Assembly (NCBI GenBank): GCA_031761405.1
Contig: JASEVX010000001.1
Location: forward strand, 115,059,071 to 115,123,070
From: Serripes groenlandicus
Taxonomy: Eukaryota; Mollusca; Bivalvia; Cardiida; Cardiidae
Direction: 5' to 3'
Length of the DNA stretch: 64,000 nt
Shown here: positions 12,310-26,076 of the stretch, piece by piece
Layout of the letters: every line of letters begins with the position of its first letter
Position numbering within the stretch: position 1 is the stretch's first letter
Translations under genes and position numbers: made by a program
Notes under the pieces: model-generated
Told to the model about the DNA's origin: nothing
Database searches by the model: none
What the model saw: only the letters and a program-made list of their open reading frames with translations

Positions 12310-13430
12310 GAGCAACGTCCATGAAAAACGCGTACTGAGGACGCAGTGGGGACTTTTCATTGACGTGGTCTCCGAAGACCGCGTTCCTGCTACGTGGACT
12401 TTGGACATGTTAAAAACCTACGTTGCGCGGATGTGGCCCGAACAGGACACAGTAAGAACCTACTTAAGACGTACTAACAGCGCCATTGACGTAGCGTAGA
12501 CGTAGCGGACACGTTGTATTGACGGTTAGAGCGTAGCAACAAAGCAGGGACAACTCCGTCCTTGTCTACTGCGCGTCCAATACGCAAATGCAGTTGTCGG
12601 TACGTCATCGCTACGTCAATACTACGTTACATAAGACCCCATGTAGTGAATGCTACGTTCGTGGCACGTCCATGGTACGACCATGAATTTTATATCAGAC
12701 CCACAGTGCGTCCAAACACCGACATACCTACGTTCTCACCACGTCTATGTAATCTACATCTGGCACATCTACCCACTGGCATCATGTCTTGTCAAGTCAT
12801 GGATGTGCTTATTCTCCAAGTAATGGGAGTGAAATGAGCAATTGCTACTGCTGGTGATGATGAAAAGACGGAAGAATAGACGACAACTGGGTGCGTCCTT
12901 GACTGCATGCCTATAGACGACTTCTGTATGGCAATTATGACCGACTGCTGGCTGAGTTGAGAATGGAAGATCAGCAGTAATTCTTCAATTTCCTGAGAAT
13001 GCCCCCAGACATGTTTGATGAACTGCTAAATAGAGTTTGACCTAGCATTATCAAAGAAGACACTCGCTACAGAAAAGCATTGGAGCTAGGCCTGAAACTC
13101 GCTGTAACTATACGACACTTAACATCTGGTGACAAGTATTCAACCCTCCAGTATGACTTCAGAGTTGCTCGCCACACATGTGTCGTCTTCATACCAGAAG
13201 TATGTCAGGCCATTGTTGATGTATTGAAAGACGAAGTAATCTCCTGTCCCGTAACACCAGAAGAATAGCGTCCGCTTGCTACTGAATTCTTGAAACGATG
13301 CCACATGCCTGCGCTGTCACTGATGGTAACATGTTGTTGCTATCATGCTGATGGCGTTGGTTGATGCAGACTATAAGTGATGGACGCAGTATAAACGTAG
13401 CTACAACACGTCTCTATCTGCACGGACGTA
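12310..13430 (+). pseudogene. Decayed, internally deleted PIF/Harbinger transposase
   Basis: From an ATG at 12799 (MDVLILQVM), the three frames carry pieces of a HARBI1-like transposase in order: a Lys/Arg-rich start, RLLAELRMEDQQ-like and FLRMPPDMFDELLNRV-like stretches with stops, then a clean 62-residue piece at 13080-13268 (LGLKLAVTIRHLTSGDKYST, IPEVCQAIVDVLKDEVISCP, VTPEE). After the stop come EFLKRCHMPAC and DGNMLLLSC, then LMALVDADYK. About 20 residues expected between the last two are missing. At least five stops or frameshifts make it non-functional. The flanks 12.31-12.56 and 13.39-13.43 kb are rich in ACGTAG motifs and are probably subterminal element DNA. No clean TIR could be fixed. 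Confidence 0.8.
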
Positions 13431-13431
13431 G

Positions 13432-16400
13432 CGTATAGGTCTGATGAGGGTATAACATTTGTATAGGTGTGACGGGGGTATAACATTTGTATAGGTGTGA
13501 TCAGGGTATAACATTTGTATATGTGTGATGGGGTATAACGTTCATATAGGTGTGATGGGGGTATAACGTTCATATAGGTGTGATGGGGGTATAACATTCG
13601 TATAGGTGTGATGGGGGTATAACATTTGTATAGGTCTGATGAGGGTATAACATTTGTATAGGTGTGATGGGGGTATAACATTTGTATATGTGTGATGGGG
13701 TAACGTTCATATATGTGTGATGGGGGTATAACATTCGTATAAGTGTGATGGGGGTATAACATTTGTATAGGTGTGATGGGGTATAACATTTGTATAGATG
13801 TGATGGGGGTATAACGTATAGGTGTGATGGGGGTATAACGTATGTATAGCTGTGATTGGGGTATAACGTATAGCTGTGATGGGGGTATAACATTTGTATA
13901 GGTGTGATGGGTTATAACATTTGTATAGATGTGATGGGGGGGTATAACGTATAGGTGTTATGGGGTATAACATTTGTATAGATGTGATGGGGGTATAACG
14001 TTTGTATAAGTGTGATGGGGGTATAACGCTCGTATATGTGTGATGGGGGTGTAACATTTGTATAGGTGTGATGGGGGTATAACATTTGTATATGTGTGAT
14101 GGGATATAACGTTCATATAGGTGTGATGGGGGTATAACATTCGTATAGGTGTGATATGGGTATAACGTTCGTATATGTGTGGTGGGGTATAACGTTCATA
14201 TAGGTGTGATGGGGGTATAACATTTGTATAGGTGTGATGGGGTATAACATTTGTATATGTGTGATGGGGTATAATGTTCATATAGGTGTGATGGGGGTAT
14301 AACATTTGTATATGTGTGATGGGGTATAACGTTCATATAGGTGTGATGGGGGTATAACATTCGTATAAGTGTTATGGGAGTATAACGTTCATATAGGTGT
14401 GATGGGGGTATAACATTTGTATAGGTGTGATGGGGTATAACATTTGTATATGTGTGATGGGAGTATAACATTTGTATATGTGTGATGGGGTATAACGTTC
14501 ATATAGGTGTGATGGGGGTATAACATTCGTATAGGTGTGATGGGGGTATAACATTTGTATAGGTCTGATGAGGGTATAACATTTGTATAGGTGTGATGGG
14601 GGTATAACATTTGTATATGTGTGATGGGGTAACGTTCATATAGGTGTGATGGGGGTATAACATTCGTATAAGTGTGATGGGGGTATAACATTTGTATAGG
14701 TGTGATGGGGTAACGTTCATATAGGTGTGATGGGGGTATAACATTCGTATAAGTGTGATGGGGGTATAACATTTGTATAGGTGTGATGGGGTATAACATT
14801 TGTATAGATGTGATGGGGGTATAACGTATAGGTGTGATGGGGGGGGGGGGGTATAACGTATGTATAGCTGTGATGGGGGTATAACATTTGTATAGGTGTG
14901 ATGGGGTATAACATTTGTATAGGTGTTATGGGGGTATAACGTTTGTATAGCTGTGATGGGGGTATAACATTTGTATAGGTGTGATGGGTTATAACATTTG
15001 TATAGATGTGATGGGGGTATAACGTATAGGTGTTATGGGGTATAACATGTGTATAGATGTGATGGGGGTATAACGTTTGTATAAGTGTTATGGGAGTATA
15101 ACGTTCATATAGGTGTGATGGGGGTATAACATTTGTATAGGTGTGATGGGGTATAACATTTGTATATGTGTGATGGGAGTATAACATTTGTATATGTGTG
15201 ATGGGGTATAACGTTCATATAGGTGTGATGGGGGTATAACATTCGTATAAGTGTGATGGGGGTATAACATTTGTATAGGTGTGATGGGGTAACGTTCATA
15301 TAGGTGTGATGGGGGTATAACATTCGTATAAGTGTGATGGGGGTATAACATTTGTATAGGTGTGATGGGGTATAACATTTGTATAGATGTGATGGGGGTA
15401 TAACGTATAGGTGTGATGGGGGGGGGGGGGTATAACGTATGTATAGCTGTGATGGGGGTATAACATTTGTATAGGTGTGATGGGGTATAACATTTGTATA
15501 GGTGTTATGGGGGTATAACGTTTGTATAGCTGTGATGGGGGTATAACATTTGTATAGGTGTGATGGGTTATAACATTTGTATAGATGTGATGGGGGTATA
15601 ACGTATAGGTGTTATGGGGTATAACATGTGTATAGATGTGATGGGGGTATAACGTTTGTATAAGTGTTATGGGAGTATAACGTTCATATAGGTGTGATGG
15701 GGGTATAACATTTGTATAGGTGTGATGGGGTATAACATTTGTATATGTGTGATGGGAGTATAACATTTGTATATGTGTGATGGGGTATAACGTTCATATA
15801 GGTGTGATGGGGGTATAACATTCGTATAGGTGTGATGGGGGTATAACATTTGTATAGGTCTGATGAGGGTATAACATTTGTATAGGTGTGATGGGGGTAT
15901 AACATTTGTATATGTGTGATGGGGTAACGTTCATATAGGTGTGATGGGGGTATAACATTCGTATAAGTGTGATGGGGGTATAACATTTGTATAGGTGTGA
16001 TGGGGTATAACATTTGTATAGATGTGATGGGGGTATAACGTATAGGTGTGATGGGGGGGGGGGGGTATAACGTATGTATAGCTGTGATGGGGGTATAACA
16101 TTTGTATAGGTGTGATGGGGTATAACATTTGTATAGGTGTTATGGGGGTATAACGTTTGTATAGCTGTGATGGGGGTATAACATTTGTATAGGTGTGATG
16201 GGTTATAACATTTGTATAGATGTGATGGGGGTATAACGTATAGGTGTTATGGGGTATAACATGTGTATAGATGTGATGGGGGTATAACGTTTGTATAAGT
16301 GTGATGGGGGTATAACGCTCGTATAGGTGTGATGGGGGTGTAACATTTGTATAGGTGTGATGGGGGTATAACATTTGTATATGTGTGATGGGATATAACG

Positions 16401-18565
16401 TTCATATAGGTGTGATGGGGGTATAACATTCGTATAGGTGTGATATGGGTATAACGTTCGTATATGTGTGATGGGATATAACGTTCATATAGGTGTGATG
16501 GGGGTATAACATGTGTATAGGTGTGATGGGGTATAACGTTTGTATAGGTGTGATGGGGGTATAACATTTGTATATGTGTGATGGGGTATAACGTTCATAT
16601 AGGTGTGATGGGGGTATAACATTCGTATAAGTGTTATGGGAGTATAACGTTCATATAGGTGTGATGGGGGTATAACATTTGTATAGGTGTGATGGGGTAT
16701 AACATTTGTATATGTGTGATGGGAGTATAACATTTGTATATGTGTGATGGGTATAACGTTCATATAGGTGTGATGGGGGTATAACATTCGTATAGGTGTG
16801 ATGGGGGTATAACATTTGTATAGGTCTGATGAGGGTATAACATTTGTATTGGTGTGATGGGGGTATAACATTTGTATATGTGTGATGGGGTAACGTTCAT
16901 ATAGGTGTGATGGGGGTATAACATTCGTATAAGTGTGATGGGGGTATAACGTATAGGTGTGATGGGGGTATAACATTTGTATAGATGTGATGGGGGTATA
17001 ACGTATAGGTGTGATGGGGGTATAACGTATGTATAGCTGTAATAGGGGGTATAACATTTGTATAGGTGTTATGGGAGTATAACGTTCATATAGGTGTGAT
17101 GGGGGTATAACATTTGTATAGGTGTGATGGGGTATAACATTTGTATATGTGTGATGGGAGTATAACATTTGTATATGTGTGATGGGGTATAACGTTCATA
17201 TAGGTGTGATGGGGGTATAACATTCGTATAGGTGTGATGGGGGTATAACATTTGTATAGGTCTGATGAGGGTATAACATTTGTATTGGTGTGATGGGGGT
17301 ATAACATTTGTATATGTGTGATGGGGTAACGTTCATATAGGTGTGATGGGGGTATAACATTCGTATAAGTGTGATGGGGGTATAACATTTGTATAGGTGT
17401 GATGGGGTATAACATTTGTATAGATGTGATGGGGGTATAACGTATAGGTGTGATGGGGGTATAACGTATGTATAGCTGTAATAGGGGGTATAACATTTGT
17501 ATAGGTGTGATGGGGTATAACATTTGTATAGGTGTGATGGGGGTATAACGTTTGTATAGCTGTGATGGGGGTATAACATTTGTATAGGTGTGATGGGTTA
17601 TAACATTTGTATAGATGTGATGGGGGTATAACGTATAGGTGTTATGGGGTATAACATTTGTATAGATGTGATGGGGGTATAACGTTTGTATAAGTGTGAT
17701 GGGGGTATAACGCTCGTATAGGTGTGATGGGGTGTAACATTTGTATAGGTGTGATGGGGGTATAACATTTGTATATGTGTGATGGGATATAACGTTCATA
17801 TAGGTGTGATGGGGGTATAACATTCGTATAGGTGTGATATGGGTATAACGTTCGTATATGTGTGATGGGGTATAACGTTCATATAGGTGTGATGGGGGTA
17901 TAACATTTGTATAGGTGTGATGGGGTATAACATTTGTATAGGTGTGATGGGTTATAACATTTGTATAGATGTGATGGGGGTATAACGTATAGGTGTTATG
18001 GGGTATAACATTTGTATAGGTGTGATGGGGGTATAACGTTTGTATATGTGTGATGGGGTATAACGTTCATATAGGTGTGATGGGGGTATAACATTTGTAT
18101 AGGTGTGATGGGGTATAACATTTGTATATGTGTGATGGGGTATAACGTTCATATAGGTGTGATGGGGGTATAACATTTGTATATGTGTGATGGGGTATAA
18201 CGTTCATATAGGTGTGATGGGGGTATAACATTCGTATAAGTGTTATGGGAGTATAACGTTCATATAGGTGTGATGGGGGTATAACGTTCATATAGGTGTG
18301 ATGGGGGTATAACATTTGTATAGGTGTGATGTGGTATAACATTTGTATATGTGTGATGGGGTATAACGTTCATATAGGTGTGATGGGGGTATAACATTTG
18401 TATATGTGTGATGGAGTATAACGTTCATATAGGTGTGATGGGGGTATAACATTCGTATAAGTGTGATGGGAGTATAACGTTCATATAGGTGTGATGGGGG
18501 TATAACGTTCATATAGGTGTGATGGGGGTATAACATTCGCATAGGTGTGATGGGGGTATAACATA
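13432..18565. repeat. 5.1-kb satellite, 28-bp unit, with 579-bp higher-order repeats
   Basis: About 185 copies of a 26-28-bp unit (GTGTGATGGGGGTATAACAT + TTGTATAG). Variants differ in the number of Gs and in the ATTTGT/GTTCAT/GTTTGT core. Higher-order structure is visible: three copies of a 13-G run lie at 14839-14851, 15418-15430 and 16053-16065, spaced 579 and 635 bp, and the blocks between are almost identical. The minus strand has few stops in all three frames, so long overlapping open frames of HTYTNVIPPSHLYERYTP type appear. They are repeat by-products. Confidence 0.95.
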
Positions 18566-18770
18566 CGCAGTCCGCGCAGACTGATCCGGGCCGACACATA
18601 CCGTTTCAGGGGGATAGTGGTATAGAGTAATTATTCCTGAAACAGAAAATCCACAGGAGGCGAAAAGTGTCTGTCCGGGTAAGCCGCTTATGCTGATCCG
18701 GGTCGATACTTTACGCAATTTTCACGCTGTTGGTTTTCTCGCGGGACAGCTCATATATTGAATAGAGAAG
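18566..18770 (+). repeat. Old dispersed repeat (Dreissena-like)
   Basis: Two diverged halves, CGCAGACTGATCCGGGCCGA and TATGCTGATCCGGGTCGATA, with CTTTACGCA following. This matches the layout of a repeat I recall as abundant in Dreissena (paired inverted segments around GACGACACTTT). The match is from memory. Confidence 0.45.
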
Positions 18771-18856
18771 CAACCTTCGGACGAGTCAATCCGTGATGAG
18801 CTACTTTAGGGAACTGTGCGCAAAAGGAGTCAACACGGAACACAGAGGAACTGGAT

Positions 18857-19085
18857 TAGTGCAATGATTAGTGCAATGATTAGTGCAATAATGATTAGTG
18901 CAATAAAGATTAGTGCAATAATGATTAGTGCAATAATGTTTAGTGCAATGATTAGTGCAATAATGATTAGTGCAATGATTAGTGCAATGATTAGTGCAAT
19001 AATGATTAGTGCAATGATTAGTGCAATAAGGATTAGTGCAATAAGGATTAGTGCAATAAGGATTACATTATGATTAGTGCAATGA
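18857..19085. repeat. 12/15-bp minisatellite
   Basis: Alternating ATTAGTGCAATG (12 bp) and ATTAGTGCAATAATG (15 bp) units, about 17 copies, with late variants ending AATAAGG. All units are multiples of three. Confidence 0.9.
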
Positions 19086-19289
19086 ACACCCTTCTATGAT
19101 AAGAAAGTGACGCTATCATCGTTCCAATAGCCTTGTTGCATGCTGGTTACAAATGTATACTACAATACAACATAGTAAGACAGTAAAGACGTTCCATAGT
19201 GTTGCATGCTGGTTACATATGTGCAGATGATTAAACGTTTGATAACGTCCCAGACATTAATTTCAAATTTGAACCACGTCATACGAAAT

Positions 19290-19615
19290 CTGGCTATTGG
19301 GACTTGGCGACCCGTGTCGAGACTTGGTGATATGTACTCGGGACAGATGGATTGTTTTCGGGACTTGGTTACCTACAGTCGGGATTTGGCGACCATCGCT
19401 CGTGATTGAGAGTTCCGCGTTTGCGACTTTGCTATCACCGCTAAAAATAGCGAACTGCGTTCCGGACTTGACGACAAGCGTTCATGACTAGGTTTCCGGG
19501 ACTTTGCGACAATCGTTCGGGACATGTTGACATGCATTCGAGATTTGAAGACAAGCGGAAGGGACATGGCGACATGGATTTAGGACTTGACGATATGCGT
19601 TAGGGACATTAACTG
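19290..19615. repeat. Degenerate ~25-bp tandem repeat
   Basis: Repeated GGGACTTGGCGACATGCGTT-like units spaced about 24-28 bp, strongly diverged, roughly 12 copies. Confidence 0.7.
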
Positions 19616-20794
19616 CCCTCTTTAGGGTTCAGGGTTGATGAGTTAGCATTACAATTGACTGGCTGGTTTCAGGATAAATAAACAAGTAGTAATGTGAACT
19701 GACCAAGGAAACGTCGTGATATAACTGACAAATTGTTGTAAGCGTAGTAAAATACCAAACAATCAATCAATCTAAAAGCAGCCCTAAGCCTAATTTTAAA
19801 ATCGAGATGGATATGTTAATGAATTTGTAGGGTCAAAATAATAACTCATTAAATGTTCTATAACAAATACCCGTTGATTCACACTACTCACTTCTCACTT
19901 CTTAATACAAATTCTTTCGAATATAACATTAATATTCATTCTAAATAAAGCACACCCAACTTTAATTGTAACTGCTATTGAATTTCATAACCAGTGGAGG
20001 TCGGTTTTCGAACACCGTTGCTCAAATTGCTGATATCTCTTGGCATTGTAATTACTGCATCGCGTTTATAGAACATGCCAATTAAAAACAGATTATAAAG
20101 TTTATTTGGAAACCTGTCAACGTTGAGATGCTATTAAAAACAATACAGGCATTTTCTTAGAAAGATATATTCCTTACTCGTTATAGGTCTCAATAGGCGT
20201 TACTCTAGGTAATCGAGTTACTACTTCTTAGTCAAGCCGATGCATGTATTGATGCTATAGGCATCAAAACAAAAACGTTTTATAAAACTTATATAATAAG
20301 GAAGACAGTGGTACAGTACCATTGGTATTTTTCATCAAAAACGGCGCGAGTACTAATTAAGTCTTCAGGAAGCAAACATTGATCGTGATGAATAGAAGCT
20401 GAAAGCTTGTTTCGCAATCGATGTGTGATAAATAAGACTTAAATAAATAATACATGTCGTGTCCCCTATTGCATGTTGGTGTTATTCCAATTTGTATACA
20501 GGACACGATACAAAAAGATACAACTATTCTGTATCTCGGAATCAGAGCTCAAAAGCAAGTCATAGTCGTCTAAAGACTGAACCGAAATTGAGCAAGCTAA
20601 AGTGAGTATTTTTGGAAATGGAGATAACCATGATATTCACAGTCAATAACCTCATTGTTTGTAATTGACTAACACTTTATGTACATTCCCCTTTCTATGA
20701 AAGGTATATGGTTATTCATCATAGCTTTAATATGGGGTGGTGGGGGGTACTTCCAGGAGTGGGACTGCGATAGTTTTCAAGCAAGGGTCGACAA
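19616..20794. other. No gene seen
   Basis: AT-rich unique-looking sequence without recognisable exons or repeats. Confidence 0.45.
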
Positions 20795-20866
20795 ACCCGA
20801 CTCGGTGATGACGTAATGTTACATATCACACGTATGGGATATCAGGGTTCGACGCCCGGTCGAGTT
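20795..20866 (+). tRNA. tRNA-like sequence, probably pseudogene or SINE head
   Basis: Exactly 72 bp runs from ACCCGAC to GTCGAGT, which pair as a 7-bp acceptor stem with one mismatch. The T-arm AGGGTTCGACGCCC is a good B box. The D-arm region (TGATGACGTAATGTTACATA) looks like a decayed A box of GGCGTAGTGGTTAGCAT type. ATATC/GATAT can form an anticodon stem, but its loop is 9-10 nt and no anticodon is clear. A functional tRNA is unlikely. A tRNA-derived SINE is the better reading. Confidence 0.45.
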
Positions 20867-20939
20867 GTAAACAATACTTTAAAATGGCACCAATGGCTTT
20901 TCCACTTGACGCTCACAATTTTGGACATATCACTTGGAC

Positions 20940-23900
20940 TGATTGATGTTTCTGTGGCATGTGTTTTATACCAGTATTACTGGTTGACTTACGTAGTAAG
21001 CGCTTGGATGTAACATAACTATTGTTATCTGTGGCATGATATATTATACCAGTATTACTGGTTAAGTTACGTAGTAAGCGCTTGGATGTAACATAACTAG
21101 TGTTATCTGTGGCATGTGTTTTATACCAGTATTACTGGTTAACTTACGTAGTAAGCGCTTGGATGTAACATAACTATTGTTATCTGTGGCATGATATATT
21201 ATACCAGTATTACTGGTTAACTTACGTAGTAAGCGCTTGGATGTAACATAACTAGTGTAATCTGTGGCATGATATATTATACCAGTATTACTGGTTAATT
21301 TACGTAGTAAGCTCTTGGATGTAACATAGCTATCTGTGGCATGTTACATTATACCAGTATTACTGGTTAACTTACGTAGTAAGCTCTTGGATGTAACATA
21401 ACTAGTGTTATCTGTGGCATGATATATTATACCAGTATTACTGGTTAAGTTACGAAGTAAGCTCTTGGATGTAACATAGCTATTGTTATCTGTGGCATGA
21501 TATATTATACCAGTATTACTGGTTAACTTACGTAGTAAACTCTTGGATGTAACATAACTAGTGTTATCTGTGGCATGTTATATTATACCAGTATTACTGG
21601 TTAACTTACGTAGTAAGCGCTTGGATGTAACATAACTAGTGTTATCTGTGGCATGTTATATTATACCAGTATTACTGGTTAACTTACGTAGTAAGCGCTT
21701 GGATGTAACATAATTATTGTTATCTGTGGCATTATATATTATACCAGTATTACTGGTTAAGTTACGTAGTAAGCGCTTGGATGTAACATAACTAGTGTTA
21801 TCTGTGGCATGATATATTATACCAGTATTACTGGTTAAGTTACGTAGTAAACGCTTGGATGTAACATAACTAGTGTTATCTGTGGCATGATATATTATAC
21901 CAGTATTACTGGTTAAGTTACGTAGTAAGCGCTTGGATGTAACATAACTAGTGTTATCTGTGGCAGGATATATTATACAAGTATTACTGGTTAAGTTACG
22001 TAGTAAGCTTGGATGTAACATACCTAGTGTTATCTGTGGCATGATATATTATACCAGTATTACTGGTTAAGTTACGTAGTAAGCGCTTGGATGTAACATA
22101 ACTAGTGTTATCTGTGGCATGATATATTTTACCAGTATTACTGGTTAACTTACGTAGTAAGCGCTTGGATGTAACATAGCTAGTGTTATCTGTGGCATGA
22201 TATATTATACCAGTATTACTGGTTAAGTTACGTAGTAAGCGCTTGGCTGTAACATAACTAGTGTTGTATCTGTGGCTTGATATATTATACCAGTATTACT
22301 GGTTAACTTACGTAGTAAGCGCTTGGATGTAATATAACTAGTGTTATCTGTGGCTTGATATATTATACCAGTATTACTGGTTAACTTACGTAGTAAGCGC
22401 TTGGATGTAACATAACTAGTGTTATCTGTGGCTTGATATATTATACCAATATTACTGGTTAACTTACGTAGTAAGCGCTTGGATGTAATATAACTAGTGT
22501 TATCTGTGGCATGATATATTATACCAGAATTACTGGTTAACTTACGTAGTAAGCGCTTGGATGTAACATAATTATTGTTATCTGTGGCATTATATATTAT
22601 ACCAGTATTACTGGTTAAGTTACGTAGTAAGCGCTTGGATGTAACATAACTAGTGTTATCTGTGGCATGATATATTATACCAGTATTACTGGTTAAGTTA
22701 CGTAGTAAACGCTTGGATGTAACATAACTAGTGTTATCTGTGGCATGATATATTATACCAGTATTACTGGTTAAGTTACGAAGTAAGCTCTTGGATGTAA
22801 CATAGCTATTGTTATCTGTGGCATGATATATTATACCAGTATTACTGGTTAACTTACGTAGTAAACTCTTGGATGTAACATAACTAGTGTTATCTGTGGC
22901 ATGTTATATTATACCAGTATTACTGGTTAACTTACGTAGTAAGCGCTTGGATGTAACATAACTAGTGTTATCTGTGGCATGTTATATTATACCAGTATTA
23001 CTGGTTAACTTACGTAGTAAGCGCTTGGATGTAACATAATTATTGTTATCTGTGGCATTATATATTATACCAGTATTACTGGTTAAGTTACGTAGTAAGC
23101 GCTTGGATGTAACATAACTAGTGTTATCTGTGGCATGATATATTATACCAGTATTACTGGTTAAGTTACGTAGTAAACGCTTGGATGTAACATAACTAGT
23201 GTTATCTGTGGCATGATATATTATACCAGTATTACTGGTTAAGTTACGTAGTAAGCGCTTGGATGTAACATAACTAGTGTTATCTGTGGCATGATATATT
23301 ATACAAGTATTACTGGTTAAGTTACGTAGTAAGCTTGGATGTAACATAACTAGTGTTATCTGTGGCATGATATATTATACCAGTATTACTGGTTAAGTTA
23401 CGTAGTAAGCGCTTGGATGTAACATAACTAGTGTTATCTGTGGCATGATATATTTTACCAGTATTACTGGTTAACTTACGTCGTAAGCGCTTGGATGTAA
23501 CATAGCTAGTGTTATCTGTGGCATGATATATTATACCAGTATTACTGGTTAAGTTACGTAGTAAGCGCTTGGCTGTAACATAACTAGTGTTGTTTCTGTG
23601 GCTTGATATATTATACCAGTATTACTGGTTAACTTACGTAGTAAGCGCTTGGATGTAATATAACTAGTGTTATCTGTGGCTTGATATATTATACCAGTAT
23701 TACTGGTTAACTTACGTAGTAAGCGCTTGGATGTAACATAACTAGTGTTATCTGTGGCTTGATATATTATACCAATATTACTGGTTAACTTACGTAGTAA
23801 GCGCTTGGATGTAATATAACTAGTGTTATCTGTGGCATGATATATTATACCAGAATTACTGGTTAACTTACGTAGTAAGCGCTTGGATGTAACATAATTA

Positions 23901-25995
23901 TTGTTATCTGTGGCATTATATATTATACCAGTATTACTGGTTAAGTTACGTAGTAAGCGCTTGGATGTAACATAACTAGTGTTATCTGTGGCATGATATA
24001 TTATACCAGTATTACTGGTTAAGTTACGTAGTAAACGCTTGGATGTAACATAACTAGTGTTATCTGTGGCATGATATATTATACCAGTATTACTGGTTAA
24101 GTTACGTAGTAAGCGCTTGGATGTAACATAACTAGTGTTATCTGTGGCATGATATATTATACAAGTATTACTGGTTAAGTTACGTAGTAAGCTTGGATGT
24201 AACATAACTAGTGTTATCTGTGGCATGATATATCATACCAGTATTACTGGTTAACTTACGTAGTAAGCGCTTGGATGTAACATAACTAGTGTTATCTGTG
24301 GCATGATATATTATACAAGTATTACTGGTTAAGTTACGTAGTAAGCTTGGATGTAACATAACTAGTGTTATCTGTGGCATGATATATTATACCAGTATTA
24401 CTGGTTAAGTTACGTAGTAAGCGCTTGGATGTAACATAACTAGTGTTATATGTGGCATGATATATTTCACCAGTATTACTGGTTAACTTACGTCGTAAGC
24501 GCTTGGATGTAACATAGCTAGTGTTATCTGTGGCATGATATATTATACCAGTATTACTGGTTAAGTTACGTAGTAAGCGCTTGGCTGTAACATAACTAGT
24601 GTTGTATCTGTGGCTTGATATATTATACCAGTATTACTGGTTAACTTACGTAGTAAGCGCTTGGATGTAATATAACTAGTGTTATCTGTGGCTTGATATA
24701 TTATACCAGTATTACTGGTTAACTTACGTAGTAAGCGCTTGGATGTAACATAACTAGTGTTATCTGTGGCTTGATATATTATACCAATATTACTGGTTAA
24801 CTTACGTAGTAAGCGCTTGGATGTAATATAACTAGTGTTATCTGTGGCATGATATATTATACCAGAATTACTGGTTAACTTACGTAGTAAGCGCTTGGAT
24901 TTAACATAACTAGTGTTATCTGTGGCATGATATATTATACCAGTATTACTGGTTAAGTTACGTAGTAAGCGCTTGGATGTAACATAACTAGTGTTATCTG
25001 TGGCATGATATATTATACCAGTATTACTGGTTAACTTACGTAGTAAGCGCTTGGATGTAACATAACTAGTGTTATCTGTGGCATGATATATTATACCAGT
25101 ATTACTGGTTAATTTACGTAGTAAGCTCTTGGATGTAGCATAGCTATCTGTGGCATGTTACATTATACCAGTATTACTGGTTAACTTACGTAGTAAGCGC
25201 TTGGATGTAACATAACTAGTGTTATCTGTCGCATGATATATTATACCAATATTACTGGTTAAGTTACGTAGTAAGCGCTTGGATGTAACATAACTAGTGT
25301 TATCTGTGGCATGATCTATTATACCAGTATTACTGGTTAACTTACGTAGTAAGCGCTTGGATGTAACATAACTAGTGTTATCTGTGGCATGATATATTAT
25401 ACCAGTATTACTGGTTAATTTACGTAGTAAGCTCTTGGATGTAACATAGCTATCTGTGGCATGTTACATTATACCAGTATTACTGGTTAACTTACGTAGT
25501 AAGCGCTTGGATGTAACATAACTAGTGTTATCTGTGGCATGATATATTATACCAGTATTACTGGTTAAATTACGTAGTAAGCGCTTGGATGTAACATAAC
25601 TAGTGTTATCTGTCGCATGATATATTATACCAATATTACTGGTTAAGTTACGTAGTAAGCGCTTGGATGTAACATAACTAGTGTTATCTGTGGCATGTTA
25701 TATTATACCAGTATTACTGGTTAACTTACGTAGAAAGCGCTTGGATGTAACATAACTAGTGTTATCTGTGGCATGATATATTATACCAGTATTACTGGTT
25801 AAGTTACGTAGTAAGCTCTTGGATGTAACATAACTAGTGTTATCTGTGGCATGATACATTATACCAGTATTACTGGTTAAGTTACGTAGTAAGCTCTTGG
25901 ATGTAACATAACTAGTGTTATCTGTTGCATGATATATTATACCAGTATTACTGGTTAAGTAACGTAGTAAGCGCTTGGATGTAACATAACTAGTG
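20940..25995. repeat. 5.05-kb satellite, 78-bp unit, with higher-order repeats
   Basis: About 65 copies of a 78-bp unit (TTGGATGTAACATAACTAGT, GTTATCTGTGGCATGATATA, TTATACCAGTATTACTGGTT, AACTTACGTAGTAAGCGC). Each unit holds several dyads: ACTAGT, CCAGTA-T-TACTGG, CTTAC-GTA-GTAAG and, across the junction, AAGCGCTT. Blocks are repeated at 1326 bp (17 units; 21656 to 22982) and 858 bp (11 units; 22982 to 23840), down to private variants. The 26-codon unit leaves the minus strand open (YVTSKRLLRNLTSNTGIIYH). No gene context supports translation. Confidence 0.95.
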
Positions 25996-26076
25996 CTGAA
26001 AGCTGCGTAAAACACCAGACAGTCCAACACACAAATCAAGCAACATACTGTAGGTGTTTGTAAAGTTAACGTTTCA

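Noticed and set aside
12562..12837. 91-codon frame before the Harbinger relic as a second (Myb-like) Harbinger protein
   Set aside because: No helix-turn-helix pattern seen; mostly ACGTAG-rich non-coding DNA, and only its end overlaps the transposase start.
13343..18599. Long overlapping minus-strand open frames rich in HTYTNVIPPSHLY
   Set aside because: They follow directly from a 28-bp satellite whose minus strand has few stops in any frame. No start, splice or domain context.
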